Shown one piece after another: positions 10,097 through 21,176 of a DNA stretch of 64,000 nucleotides (within the stretch, counting starts at the first letter, position 1; every line of letters starts with the position of its first letter). The stretch lies in assembly GCA_023055505.1 (NCBI GenBank), contig JALIRH010000045.1:3494180-3558179 (forward strand), in the 5' to 3' direction. The notes below the pieces were generated by a model, which was not told where the DNA came from, ran no database searches, and saw only the letters and a list, made by a program, of their open reading frames with translations. This DNA comes from Callipepla californica brunnescens (taxonomy: Eukaryota; Chordata; Aves; Galliformes; Odontophoridae). The position numbers were made by a program, and so were the translations under genes.

Positions 10097-12520
10097 ACCT
10101 CGGGCAGAGCACAGACAGCGGAGGTGTGAAAGCATCGTTGGTTTCACGGTGGCCTCGTGGTGCTGAGCTCCCGGTCCTGGAGCTTGAGCAGCTCCTCCAC
10201 TCGCGCACCCCTCCTGCATTTCCCATATCCAGGCATAAAATGGGGCATTCGATGCAGTCTGTGTGCTCTGAACCCACACCCTTGGAGGGGGGGACCCCTG
10301 AACACTGCACTCACCCCGGGAGCACGGAGGGGTCTTGGCAGCGCAATGCCAGAATCCCACGGGATGTTACTCAGAGGTGTAAAGCAGCGAATCCTCACTG
10401 GTTTGGAACACAAACGCCCTTCCCTCGGTTTTCCCCATCTCCAAGATGGGGCCTAATGAGTTCGGCCCTAATGAGTTCTGCGGCACAAGGTGAAGAACGC
10501 TGCCCGTGAGGAGGAGCAGAGGGCAGCAGAGAGAGCGGAGGGATGGAGGGAGCAGGGACAGCCCAGAGAGGGATGGACGGAGGCTGCCAAGCCTTCACCT
10601 GGTGCTTTAGCCCGTCCCCAGGAGCACTGCCTTCCCACCCATCCCATGCAGCACAGAGCTTCATCAGCTGCTGGCCACAGCTGCCACCCTCCCACCCCCT
10701 CCACAACCTCCTGGGGGGCACAGGAGACCCCCCAGCCCCTTCTGCTCCCCATTATGGGGCAGCTGAGGTCCCACCACACACAGAGCAGCAGCCCCAGCTC
10801 AGAATGCACGGGGCTGAGCCCACACTCGGCCACGGAGCTCCGTGCTGTCCTCCCAGCTCCGCACCGCACCAACTCACGCAGAAGAGCACCTCCCATTCAG
10901 CATCACAGCGCCCAGAAATCCCTCTGTGGGTATTCATCCAAAAACCGACCAGATTCTGCCCAGCTTAGCTCATCCGAGCTGACAGCCGGGCAGCAGAAGG
11001 CTGTCAGAGCTCCAAGCTTATCGGAGCCATCGCTCATTGAGTGCTGATGGATGAGAGGTACATCTGAACCGCCCGTGGGCCCCGCTCAGCTCGGGGGGAC
11101 ACAGCAGAAGGGCTCTGCTCCCTCTGCTCTGCTTTCAGGGCAGAGGAATGTCACATCCATTACGAGGAGCAGCAGCAGGCGGCCACGGAGCTCGGCAGCC
11201 ACGGGGTCACAATTCAGCCTCCCCCCAACACCTCCCCAGGTCCCCACAGAAAGGCTCTGGAAGCTTTCCCTCCTGGAAAACCCCCTCCCCTAAAATCTCC
11301 CCGTAACCCACTCCGAATCTTCCCCAGCTTCTACCCAAACTCTCTCCAAAGCCTCCCAGCAATCTCCCCAGTTTGCCCCCCCAAAACCTCCCCAAATCCC
11401 CCCAGACTGCCCCTACCCCAGACCCCGCACTCAGCCCGCTGCCTGCCCGCCTTTCCCATGCAGCCCCGACCCCATAAGGTCAGCAGGGCAGGATTAACGC
11501 ATCCTTTGCAGGCAGCGAAGGGCCGGGAGCTGCTGCTGGCAGCAGTGCACCGTACATGGATTATTTGTGTTGAAAATAAATAAATATGATCCCCCGGAGC
11601 TGGAGGGCGAAGCATGGGTCGGCCTTCATCACAGCGTCATTGCTGCCATCCGTTCTGATTATTTATAAGCTTTTTTTTTTTTTTTTATAATTGTGGAAAT
11701 GAAACCATCAGACATCCTTCCTTCCCTCTGCTAAATCGAATCAGGCTCGGGACGCGCTCCGGGGCCGGCGGTGGTGAGAGCTCCTCGTGCACGGACCCCA
11801 AGGGATTTGCTTTGCCATCCGACACGGCTCATCCTGCAAATACGGCACCCCCGGCCCTGGGATGGAATCTGGGGCCATTAGCAGCCCTGCTAATGAAGGG
11901 AGCATTGGGAGGACCCATCCCCACCCCACTGCCCATCCCGATAGCAGCTGGGGCAGGAGCGAGGTGGGGGCACCGGGGTAGGGGGACGCTCTGTGGGACA
12001 GCACCATGAGGACAGGTGCCACGGACCCCCCCCAGTGGGCAGCCCGGTGCTACCCAACCCCCCCGGGGGGCACCAGCAGGAGCAGGGGGGCCGCAATCTG
12101 CTCGTGGGGCGGCCACCATCTGCTCGGGGCTGGGGGCAGAGGGGTGAGGGGACGGGCGAGGTCCTACGAGTGGGAGCTGTCGGTCCGCGTTAGGTCTGGG
12201 ATTGTGCACCTCCTCGTGCCCCCTCTCGGCTGTTGGGGACCCCACGGGCTGCTGGTGGGCTCGGCTCGTCCCTGTCCCCTGCTGTGTTCTGCTGGGGATG
12301 GGTGGGCAGTGCTGCAGCCCGGGGATGGGGCACAGCGGTGACCTGAGCCAGCAGGGCTCATTAATCCCCGGCCAAGGTAGGGTTACCTGCGGTGTCCTGT
12401 TTCAGTCCTGCAGGCGTGATGGAGACGCAGGCACCCTCATCCCCTCCTCATGACCGGGTTGAGGGGGGGGGGTCCCCGATACGAGCAGCACTGGTGCAAG
12501 GCGCGACCACCACTGGCTCC
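10097..12520. other. Intergenic region between the ZPBP2 and LRRC3C 3' ends
   Basis: No supported exon. It contains a degenerate pyrimidine-rich array on the plus strand at about 11217-11410 (CTCCCCA-like units) and an AT-rich island at about 11555-11715 that includes AATAAATAAATATG and a 16-T run. Several open frames here are short shadows without homology or splice support. Confidence 0.5.
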
Positions 12521-12534
12521 AAAGTAAAAGCCAA

Positions 12535-12540
12535 TTTATT
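12535..12540 (-). terminator. LRRC3C: Poly(A) signal for LRRC3C
   Basis: TTTATT on the plus strand is AATAAA on the minus strand, about 1.1 kb beyond the LRRC3C stop codon. It is the first canonical signal seen downstream of the gene, which would give a 3'UTR covering about 12520-13642. This use is inferred from position. Confidence 0.55.
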
Positions 12541-13642
12541 GTCGTATAAAGTAAGAACATAAAAGGTCCCTTAAACAAAACACTCCTCGGGAGATGGTGC
12601 CCCGGGGGCTCGGTCCGGTTCCCCCCCACCCCTGTGCTCTGCCGTGGGGAGGGGGCAGAGGGTCGGGTCGAGGGCGTTTGTGCGTTGGGGCTGTACTGGA
12701 GGTGTAGGCACTTGTGGAGGGCGCGGGCACCGCTCCCCACGGCCCCATCCGTGGGCACCGGAGGGATGGGGGCGGCCCCAGGTGTGCAGGGCGGGCGCTG
12801 CCGGAGGTGTCGGAGCAGCTTTGGTTGGTGCTCTGGGTGAGTTAAGGCAGTTGAGCTTCGGTTGGTTTTAAAAAGGACAAAAGCAGCGTCGGGAGCCGGA
12901 GGGGCAGGTGGGGGCTGCCTCTGCCCCAAGGCTCCGCGCGGACCCTGCGCCCCGTCCCTGATGCTGACCCCAGGAGCCCAAAGGGGAGTGTCGAAAAGGG
13001 ACATGTGGGGCCGAGGGGACCTTTGGGCTCCTGGCAGCGGCGCGAGGAGTGGGAGGAGGAGGAGGAGCGGCCGCCTCGGCCCCGTCCCAGCGCTGTCACA
13101 GTGAGCGGTCGCAGCCGTGAGTCCATGAGAGAGAGCAGAGCTGCGGTGTCCTCACATCCCCATCAATACCCACTGCCCTCAGCTCAGGGCACAGCCTGGG
13201 CGGCTCCATTCCCACCATCACCGAATCACTCAGCGGGGGAGGTCCCAACTTCACCCCCAGTGCCCATCTCCGGGTGACGGCAGCGATGGGGTGGCAGCCC
13301 CAGCTCAGGAGGTGGGAGCCGGGGCCGTTCCCCACCACCGCATCCCCCCATCCCTATCAGTCCATCCCACAGCACTGCAGCCCACAGCCCTCACTCCCCG
13401 GGCCCTCAGCCCCAGGAGCATCCCCGGGGCAGCAGTAAACCAGAGGGGTTAAAACACCAAAGTCCTTAACGCCCCGGGAACGTCTGCAAAGTTTCAAACC
13501 AAATCCCAACATCCGGAGCGATGCCGCGTGGTGGGGGCACGCTCAGCTCTCCCCACTCACTCTGTGCTCACCCATAACTGAGAACCGACCATCGCTCCTC
13601 CCCGGGAGTGCCACAACGACGTCCCGCAGCCCCCGGCCCCGC

Positions 13643-14380
13643 TCACACCACGGTGCTGATGGTGGACGACTCCTCCGAGTGCCGCTGCTTGCTGGGCAGC
13701 GACTTGAGGTACTCCAGGTGCCGCCGCGCGTCCTCCTGGTTCTGCCGCACGTAGTACACCAGGTAGGAGATCACCATGGCGAACCAGCCGAACATGGTGA
13801 CCAGCATGGCGATGTCCGTCGTCTTCTTGTACACGTTGCAGAAGTCCGTGTCGGCGATCACCTGCAGGAAGGCTTTGCCCACGTGCTCCTCCTGCAGCGC
13901 GGAGTCGCAGACGATGCCGGCCGAGGAGCCGGCCGTCAGATCCACGGCACGGATCAGCTCCTGCAGGCGGCAGTCGCACAGCCAGGGGTTGTTGGAGAGG
14001 TTCACCTTGGCCTTCACGTTGCTGAGGGCGTCCTTGCTGAGCGACACCAGCCTGTTGGAGGACAGGTCCAGCGAGCGGAGGTGCTCGGTCAGCCCGCGGA
14101 ACGCGCCGCTCTCCACGGCGGCGATGGCGTTATGGGACAGATCGAGCTCCAGCAGCAGCGGCAGGTCCCGGAAGGCATCGCGGGGAAGGAAGGGGATGCG
14201 GTTGGAGTCCAGGTAGAGCTTGTTGGTGTCGTTGGGGATGTCTTTGGGGACCTCGGTCAGCCGCGCGTTGCTGCAGCGGAACGTCTTCAGCCCCTCCTCC
14301 TCCGAGGGGTAGCAGCCCCTGGGGAAGGCGGCGGCGCGGAGGCAGGATGCCAGCAGGACGCCCTGCACCAGCAGCCACAT
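13643..14380 (-). CDS. LRRC3C: LRRC3C, leucine-rich repeat membrane protein
   Basis: Single-exon coding sequence of 245 aa for a small type I membrane protein of the LRRC3 family; its function is poorly known. Visible order: signal peptide (about 1-19, MWLLVQGVLLASCLRAAA), an N-terminal cysteine cap (C23, C36), three LRRs (about 52-125, with LYLDSNRI, LDLSHNAI and LDLSSNRL), a C-terminal cysteine cap (C135, C137, C158, C181), a transmembrane helix (about 188-210) and a short cytoplasmic tail. The tail ends in STVV, which fits a class I PDZ ligand (Ser/Thr-X-hydrophobic). The start was chosen at the Met that opens the signal peptide, although the frame stays open upstream. The C paralogue is assigned by its place beside ORMDL3. 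LRRC3 itself would look similar. Confidence 0.88.
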   Translation of the reverse strand: MWLLVQGVLLASCLRAAAFPRGCYPSEEEGLKTFRCSNARLTEVPKDIPNDTNKLYLDSNRIPFLPRDAFRDLPLLLELDLSHNAIAAVESGAFRGLTEHLRSLDLSSNRLVSLSKDALSNVKAKVNLSNNPWLCDCRLQELIRAVDLTAGSSAGIVCDSALQEEHVGKAFLQVIADTDFCNVYKKTTDIAMLVTMFGWFAMVISYLVYYVRQNQEDARRHLEYLKSLPSKQRHSEESSTISTVV

Positions 14381-14424
14381 GGTCGCGGGGCTCTGATGGG
14401 GTCGTGGTGCCACCACTGGCTCCG

Positions 14425-14484
14425 TCACGCAGCCTCCATCCCCTCGGCTCTCACCCACGGCGCTTTGGGCTGGAGGAGGCACAT
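14425..14484 (-). other. LRRC3C: Predicted LRRC3C 5'UTR segment with a 19-codon upstream ORF
   Basis: On the minus strand an acceptor (GTCCCCGTCCCAG) ends just before 14484. The exon would begin directly with ATGTGCC, opening a 19-residue frame (MCLLQPKAPWVRAEGMEAA) that stops at 14425, 44 bases before the main ATG. The partner donor would be at 16154. The reading is based on splice consensus only. Confidence 0.4.
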
Positions 14485-16153
14485 CTGGGACGGGGACACC
14501 AAGGGGACAACCGTCAGAATGAGGTGCCCCAGGAGCTCCGTGCCCACCCAGCTGCGGGATGGGGCCGGGGGTGGGCAGCGCAGCTCGCTCGTCGCCCCCC
14601 ACCACCAGCGGCCGAGCGCGGGGCTGCTGCGCAATGGGATTAGTTCCCGAGGGGCTGAGCCACCGCACGTCTCCTGTGCAGCAGCTGGGCTGTAACAAAC
14701 GGCCACGGCTCGGGCTGAGCCGGAGGCGGGGGTGAGATCCCCGCCAAGGTCACCGGCAGTGCGAGCTGCCTGAAGCCAGCGCATCCTGCAGAGCTCCGGG
14801 CGAGCTGCAGGCAGGACCCAGGGGAGCACCGGCAGCCAGCAGGTTCCCCAGCAGTGTGGGGCCGGAGGGGGATGGACGCTGCCTCGGGGGCTCCGCTTCC
14901 CAACGCTGCCAGGGTGGGTGCGGGCGCGTGCCCCGTTTTCTATGGGGTGCTGTTCAATTGGAGGGCACTGGTGCAGGTGGGTGGCAGTGCTGTCCCCTGC
15001 CCGGTGCCATGCCGGCCCCAGGGCCGGCTGCCCACACCACCCCGTAACCATGGTCCCCATCCAGCCCTTTATTCCGGAGGGGAAAAACGTCAGCAGGAAA
15101 GCAACAGAAAACAGAAAAAGGAAATTCACAGGAGCTGAGCGCTTAGCAAGTTCCCAGGGTGGTGGCAGCAGATAAGGCCACGTCCGAGGGCAGGAGCTGC
15201 TCTCCCCACCACCGGTCTGAGGGGCAGCGGTGCCATCAGGGCAGGATGCAAGAACCCTGCAGGCATCCCACGTTCAACGACATCAGCGTGCAAGGGCAGC
15301 CTGGCAGCAGAGCTCTGCCGTGACAGCCCCGCACTGTGTTGCCCGGCACCATCAGCCCCGGGATGCAGGTGTCCCACGTCCTCCTCCCCACCTGTGGAAG
15401 CGGCTCTCTGGGGTCCTCACCCCCCCACAGAGCCATCCTGGGGGCTGCTGGGGCTCTGGGGGACACCGCCAGGCCTGGGATGGGGCACGGACGCAGCTCT
15501 CTCTGCTCTCAGCTCGGTGCAGCTGCACCAAAACGCCCCAAGGTCGCGCCCGCACGGAGCCGACCCCGAGCACCCCACTGCGGGCAACCCCAGAGCAGCC
15601 GGGGGGGCACCGGCAGCAGTCCCCCCCAAGGCTGCCAGGAGTAACGTGAGGGAGAGCCCTGGACTGGACACGGCTAAAACGGATCCAAACGAGCCGGGAT
15701 CGGTGATGCGGGAAGGGGGAGCCTGGTCCGCAGGAGCCCCCGCGGGTGGGATGCGGCTCTCCAGGACCCCACGGTGGGGGGGGGGTGGGCCAGCACTCCG
15801 AACCGCGCACGGCACCGAGGGCAGCTCCTGCCCAACCGCGAGCATCGCGGGGACGGCAGCGGAGGGGTCGGGGCTGTCCGCGTCGGGGCTGTGCGAGCAC
15901 CGGGAGCCGCCGGGAGCCCAGAGCAGCCGGGGATGCCCGGGGTTCCCCCCGGTCCCGCTCCAGCTCCGGCTGCGCTCGGCACCGGGGGCGTTGCGGGCGA
16001 GGGAAGCCCCGGTAATTCCCCGGGGGAAGCTCGGCGCGGCGCTGCCGGGGACCCCCCCCCACCCCGACCCCGCCCGCAGCCTCCCGCCCTGCCCCTCCCG
16101 GAGCCGGGGATTACCGGGGAGCTCCGGGGTGCGGGGTCCCGGTGCGGACTCAC
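14485..16153 (-). other. LRRC3C: Predicted LRRC3C 5' intron
   Basis: Stretch between the predicted leader exon donor at 16154 and the acceptor near 14484. I see no coding exon or recognisable repeat in it. Its right-hand part merges into the CpG island. Confidence 0.4.
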
Positions 16154-17000
16154 CTGCCGAGCGCACCCCGCGGAGACGGAGCGGCCCCGCGCCCCGGGCC
16201 GGAGCGGCCGCGCCCCGCGCAGCGCGGCGGGCCCGGAGCCGGCGGCGGCGGCGGCGGGGCCGGTGGGCGGGCTCCACCGGCCGGGCCTCCCCGGGGCTCC
16301 CCGCCCCCGGCCCGCCCCGCCGGGGGGGCTGCACGGCGTCTCACACCCCCGCCTCGCCCCCGGCTCGGTTCGGGACTCCCGCCTGGGGGGACGCGGGGAG
16401 AACCCCGCCAGGAGCGCTCGGGACCCCCCAAGCTCGGGACCCGGGGCGGCCACAGCCAACGGAGCCTCCGGGATCCCCGGGACCTCCGGGACCACGCGTG
16501 GGAACGGCGCCGGCGGGCGCTGCCCGGAGCCGGGCTCTGCCCCCCCGCCCCTCCCCGCAGTCCGGGGCTGTCCCCGCTCCCCACGGTCCCAGGGAGAGCG
16601 GGATCGCCCCCGGTTCTCCCCCCTCCCACCGCGGAGCGTGCCCCCCTCCCTCCCGCCGCCTCCCGTCGGCACCGGCATCGCTTACTCGGGGTAACCCGAG
16701 CCGCGCAGGGCAGCGAGGCGGGCGGAGCACGGAGCGGACCGGAGCGGTTCCCCATCCCCGCCTCAAGCCGCCCTGCCCGGGACTCCGGGACCGGCACCGG
16801 GGACGGCTCAGGACCATGGAGAGCGGCCGCCGTTACCGGGCCCCGGTGCTCCGGGCTGGGGCCGCCCCCAGTAGGCAGGCGGCACCGGGGATGCCCCTCG
16901 GGGACACCGGGTACCGGGGCCCAGAGCTGTGTTGTGAACAAAGACGGCGGTGGCCGCCTGTCCTCCACCCGCGGTTCTCCTTGGAGGGACCGTGCGCTGC
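15850..17000 (-). promoter_or_regulatory. LRRC3C: CpG island, LRRC3C promoter and leader exon
   Basis: Extremely GC- and CpG-rich sequence with GGCGG repeats near 16235-16260. A perfect minus-strand donor, GGCAG|GTGAGT, has its last exon base at 16154, so a non-coding leader exon probably spans about 16330-16154. Long open frames across this island (up to about 540 codons) are compositional artefacts of the near absence of stop codons in GC-rich DNA. Confidence 0.55.
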
Positions 17001-17689
17001 TCGGGGAGGATAAACGGTTTACGATGCGCCTGGGCTGCGTCTCGGCCCCATTAGCAGAACACGAGCTGACGGCAGCGCGGCTGCAGCCAGACCCGGTGCG
17101 GTGCCGACAGTGCGGGTCTGGGGGGGCCGGAGGGGTCGGTACACAACGCGTGGGCCCACTCCCGTCCGGCGGTGGCAGTGGGGAGATCGGTGTCCCCACC
17201 GCTGGGGATGGAAGGGGTCCGCACTGCGCTGGGACGGGGCTGGGTCTGACCGGAGGGACTGCAGCTGGGGAACCGCTGCCAGGACCTGATCCCATTCCTC
17301 CCTCCCTGCCCAGAAAAGCCCCGATCTCCGCAGCACCGCTGCCGCCGGGTCACCGTCCTTCCCCCACCCCATAAAAAATCTCGGGGCTGCAGTGCAGCAC
17401 AGCTCTGTGCGGACCCTTTCCCACAGCTGCAGCGGCACTGCTGGCTGAAAGCGGCTCCTCCCCGCCACCGCAGCACCAGCAAACGGAGGGGGAGCGTGCC
17501 CCCCACCCCCCCCACGCGGGGACAGCTCTGAGCACCGGCCTGGGCTGTGGGCCCGGATCACCCCCCCCCCCACCCCACAAAGACCACTCCTCCCCCAAAC
17601 ACGGGGGTTCCCATGGGGGGGGAGGGGGGTGAATGCATCCTGCCCCCCCCCCCCCTCCCCCCCCAAGCACTCCCGAGCGATGCTGCTGC

Positions 17690-17870
17690 TGCATCACCGA
17701 GCGGGATTAATATTTATGGGCGTTTAAAAATAGCCGCCGCATTGTGCTTCCCCCTCACGTGCGGAGTCAGCGGGGTGCGGGGAAGCTGCTAAATTAGATG
17801 TCACCGCGCAGAGGGAGCAGCTCAGCCAGGCAGGAGCGGCGATAAAAATAGAGCTGCCGTGAGCGTGGCT
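17690..17870. promoter_or_regulatory. AT-rich island, candidate conserved enhancer
   Basis: Within the GC-rich divergent interval between LRRC3C and ORMDL3 there is an AT-rich block with GGATTAATATTTATGG, a MEF2-type site TTAAAAATAG (about 17724-17733), CTAAATTAG and GATAAAAATAG. Enhancer function is inference from composition and motifs. Confidence 0.35.
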
Positions 17871-18599
17871 CCCCTGCAAAGCAGGGCCGCTCCCGTGGGA
17901 TCCCGCCTCCGCTCGCAGCATCCCCGCAGCACCGAGAGGATGCGCGTGGGTTTTCCTGGTCCCCCTCCCCCCCCCCCCCCCTCCCACGCCACAACCCCTC
18001 CGGGAGCGGCTGCGTGGGGGAGCCACGGTGCACCCAACATCAGCGCCCACGGGGCCACGCACAGCAGCGAGCAACCCCCCCGCACCCCCCCCCCAGCTGC
18101 CCCCCAAACAAAACCCCGCACCCTCCGCTGCTTCCCCACGGGAGCCCCGCGCACACAAAGCCCGCACAGATGGCCGCGCCGCGGGGATGCAGCGGAGAGC
18201 TGAGCCGACAAAGGCGGGGACAGATGGTTCCCAGCGCCGTGCCCGCAGCCCCCGACCCTCGGCCCCGCACGGAGCTCAGGGGTCGGGGTCACGGAGCGTG
18301 GGGCTGCGGGTCGGACTCAGCAGGATGGGGCGGCACAGCGCAAGGGAACTTTATTTCCTACGCCGTGCACGCTGCTAAAACAACTCCGCGTCACCGGGAG
18401 GGGGGGAGGGGGGGGGGGGGGTTACCCGCTATGGGGCGGGGACCCATCAGCCGACAGCGGAGCACCGCGCACACGCGGCCCGAGGGCACACGCGGGGGAA
18501 CGGCAGAGGGGTCCCCGCAGCCTCATCCGCTCCGCCATGCGGTCACTGCGCGGGGCTCCGAGCGCTGCCCCGCACCCCACACATCTCCCCCCCCTTCCC

Positions 18600-18760
18600 C
18601 GCACGGCGCTGCCGCACTACAGCTCCCGTGGTGCCGGGCGGTGGGGCGGGCCGTGCCGTGCCGTGCCGAGGTGTCCGCCGGGAGCGCGGCGGAGATCCCG
18701 GGCCGAGCCGGGCCGAGCCGGGGCTGCGGGAGCCGGGCCGGGCTGGGAACGCCGCGGCGG
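18600..18760 (+). promoter_or_regulatory. ORMDL3: CpG-island promoter and non-coding exon 1 of ORMDL3
   Basis: A CpG-dense stretch contains a ZNF143-type motif, ACTACAGCTCCCG (18616-18628), followed by a GC-rich leader and the donor GGCG|GTGAGTG, with the last exon base at 18759. No TATA box is visible. The leader would splice to the acceptor at 21155, 22 bases before the ORMDL3 ATG. The intron of about 2.4 kb contains an old CR1 copy. Confidence 0.6.
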
Positions 18761-20104
18761 TGAGTGCGGGACGGGTGCGGGGCCGAGAGGCTCTGCGGGG
18801 TACGCGGTGATGCCCCGCGAACCGGGGAGAGCGGCGGAGGGGGGGAGGGGGGGGAGGGGAGGGGGGACGGCCGGGGCCGTCGGGGCGGTGTGCGGGGCTC
18901 GGCCGAGCGCTGCGGGGCGGAGGGCCCACCTTCCCCGCGTGTGTTGGGATGGGGCCAGGGCTTTGTGTGCAGCTGAGCGCGGTCCGGGATGCGGTGCCCG
19001 CGTCCACGCGAGATCGGAACGCGCTCACTTGTAGCGCTTCCTTTGTGTCCGGAGTTTCCCGTTGAGCAGAACGGCCCGAGGGGAAACGGAGCGGGGATCG
19101 CTCGGCCCACGGCCGTCCCGCGTGGCTCCGCACCCCACGGCAGCGCGGGGCGCAAAGGTCCGACCCCCCCCCCGCCGCCTCCCCCCCGTCTCGGCTGCCG
19201 CGTTTGCTGACGTCTCGGAGGTACCCGATACTCCGCTTCAAGCGCCGATGCCATCTTGCAAAGAAGGGCTTAAAATATTTATCCTCTCGGGAGATGGGGA
19301 TCGCTGCCGCTGCCAGAGATAGGGATCTCGGCTCCGCCGCGGCTCCGTCGGATCGGAATCGCCCGCACGTTGGGAACGAGCAGGAGATGGAGCGAGATAA
19401 GCACCTGCAGCCTCCCCCACCTCTGCGGCCCTCAGATAAAGCCCTGAGCTGCCGGGCTGCGGGCCAGCACGGGAGATCCGCCGCCGTTTGTTGGACGGGG
19501 CGGGAGCTGGGGACGCTCCTCCGGGAGCAGCGCGGGAGCTGGGGAGGGCACGGGCTGCTGGATGGAGGGCAGACGGCAACACGAGTGCGAACTGCACACA
19601 CTCGGTTTGTGTGGCTCGGAGCAGGGAGGTGTGTCACGGCGGAGCCCTGTGCTCCCCCAGCAGAGCACGAAAGGCCCCGCTGCCCCCATCCGTCCGCGCT
19701 CAGGACTTCTCCCCTCCTTGGACAGCGCTGTCCAAGCCCTGACCTTCACACTCAGCGCAGGGAGACCTTAAATTCCTCTGCCAGGACCCAGCACGGCACA
19801 GCTGGGGACATGCTGTGCTGCAGGGGCGGAACTGGAGGTCCTCCTGCTTTCCTGCAGGTGAACAAACCCCCAGTGCAAAAGCAGAAAGCAAACAAGAAGG
19901 GCTCCGGGGTGGGGGCGGGGAGGGCTCGCTCTCCGCCACGCTTTTGCAATCGCAGAGAGCTTGGGCTGCAAACACGAGCTCAGAAACTGAGAAAAGAGCC
20001 ACAAAGGAAATCTGCAGGGAAAGAGAGGGAGGCAGAGGGTCCCACGGAGACCTCCGCCGTGCGCGGAGCTCCGCTCTGCGGATACCCGAGGGGTTTGGGG
20101 ACTG

Positions 20105-20440
20105 TTCATCACCTCTTTCTTGAGTGTTCTCTAGACTAAACAAACCCATTTCCTCCAACGTGTCCTTGCAGGTCGTGTTTTTCCTGCACCTCTGCTCATT
20201 CTCACAGCTCTGCCCTGGACTCCCTCCCAGAACTGGACAGCCCTTGAGCTGAGGCCTCACCAATATCTCGCAGAATTATTTCTTCTGTCTGGCAAGCAGC
20301 GCTCCTGTTTATGCATTCCACAGCACTAGTTGCTTTTCTTTCTTCTTCCCCCCCCCCCCCCCTCCTCGTAGTGTCACATTTTCAACGTGTGTTACACTTC
20401 ACCGCAACCCCCAGATTTCCTTCTGAGAGCCATTAGGGAC
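20105..20440 (-). repeat. Old CR1 retroposon copy in ORMDL3 intron 1
   Basis: TTGAGTGTTCTCTAGACTAAAC, TCCTCCAACGTGTCCTTGCAG, TGGACTCCCTCCCAG and TGAGGCCTCACCA are recognisable landmarks of an antisense CR1, followed by a diverged internal part with a C-run. It is more diverged than the 21.7 kb copy. Confidence 0.65.
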
Positions 20441-21176
20441 CGTGCCAGGTTGAGATGGAGCTGCTGTCCCAGCAGGACTGCAGCACTGAGCTCCGGCTCC
20501 AGCCCTGCCCCCCCAGCAGGCTGCTTTGTCCACAGCACCCCTGACCCCACGGCCACTGACACAGCAAGCTGCACACTTCTGCCAAACAAAAACCTTCTCC
20601 AGATGGACGCCCCACGAGCGGCACTGGGGCAGGGAGCATCCAGCAGTGAGTGACCCAGAGCTGTGGAGCTGAGCGTGTGAGCAGCACCGGGCTCAGAGCA
20701 CAGAGCTGCTGAGACAAACCAGGCCCAGCACTCGGAAGGGGAACGTGGAGCAGCTGGCAGCCACATCCAGAGCGTAACGTCAGATCTGGCGTGGGCTCTC
20801 CTCCTGGGACAGGGAGCTGGACAGAGCTGCAGCTTGCTGTTCAGCTGTGGAAACCAAAGCAGCAAAAGCACAGGGCTGAACATCAGGAAAAAGTCATTGC
20901 TTTGGGGCGGCTGTGCGAGGGACAGACTGTATTATTTCCTTGGGAAACAGGCCGAGTATTTCATGCAGGACCTGCCCTGATCTCCGTGCAAAGCTTTTCT
21001 GCATTACAGTGGCTCTCGGTTGCGTTCTTTCCCATAATCCCTGATCCCTGCTAAGATCTCCCACCTTCCCAGTCAGCCTAAACCGTGAGCTTAGCTGAGA
21101 AACATGGCTGAACACGGCGAGCTGAGCGCTGACCCGGCTCTGGTTTCCTTTCAGAGGCGTGGAAACAAGAGCCAAC

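Noticed and set aside
6100..13500. GSDMB or another gasdermin copy near ZPBP2
   Set aside because: No frame in this interval shows the gasdermin N-terminal or C-terminal blocks. The only gasdermin is at 27.9-31.05 kb.
15394..17013. A 539-codon open frame across the LRRC3C CpG island, with similar long frames on the other strand
   Set aside because: Stop codons are rare at this GC content in every frame. The translation is low-complexity Pro/Arg/Gly, no domain is visible, and overlapping frames are equally long.
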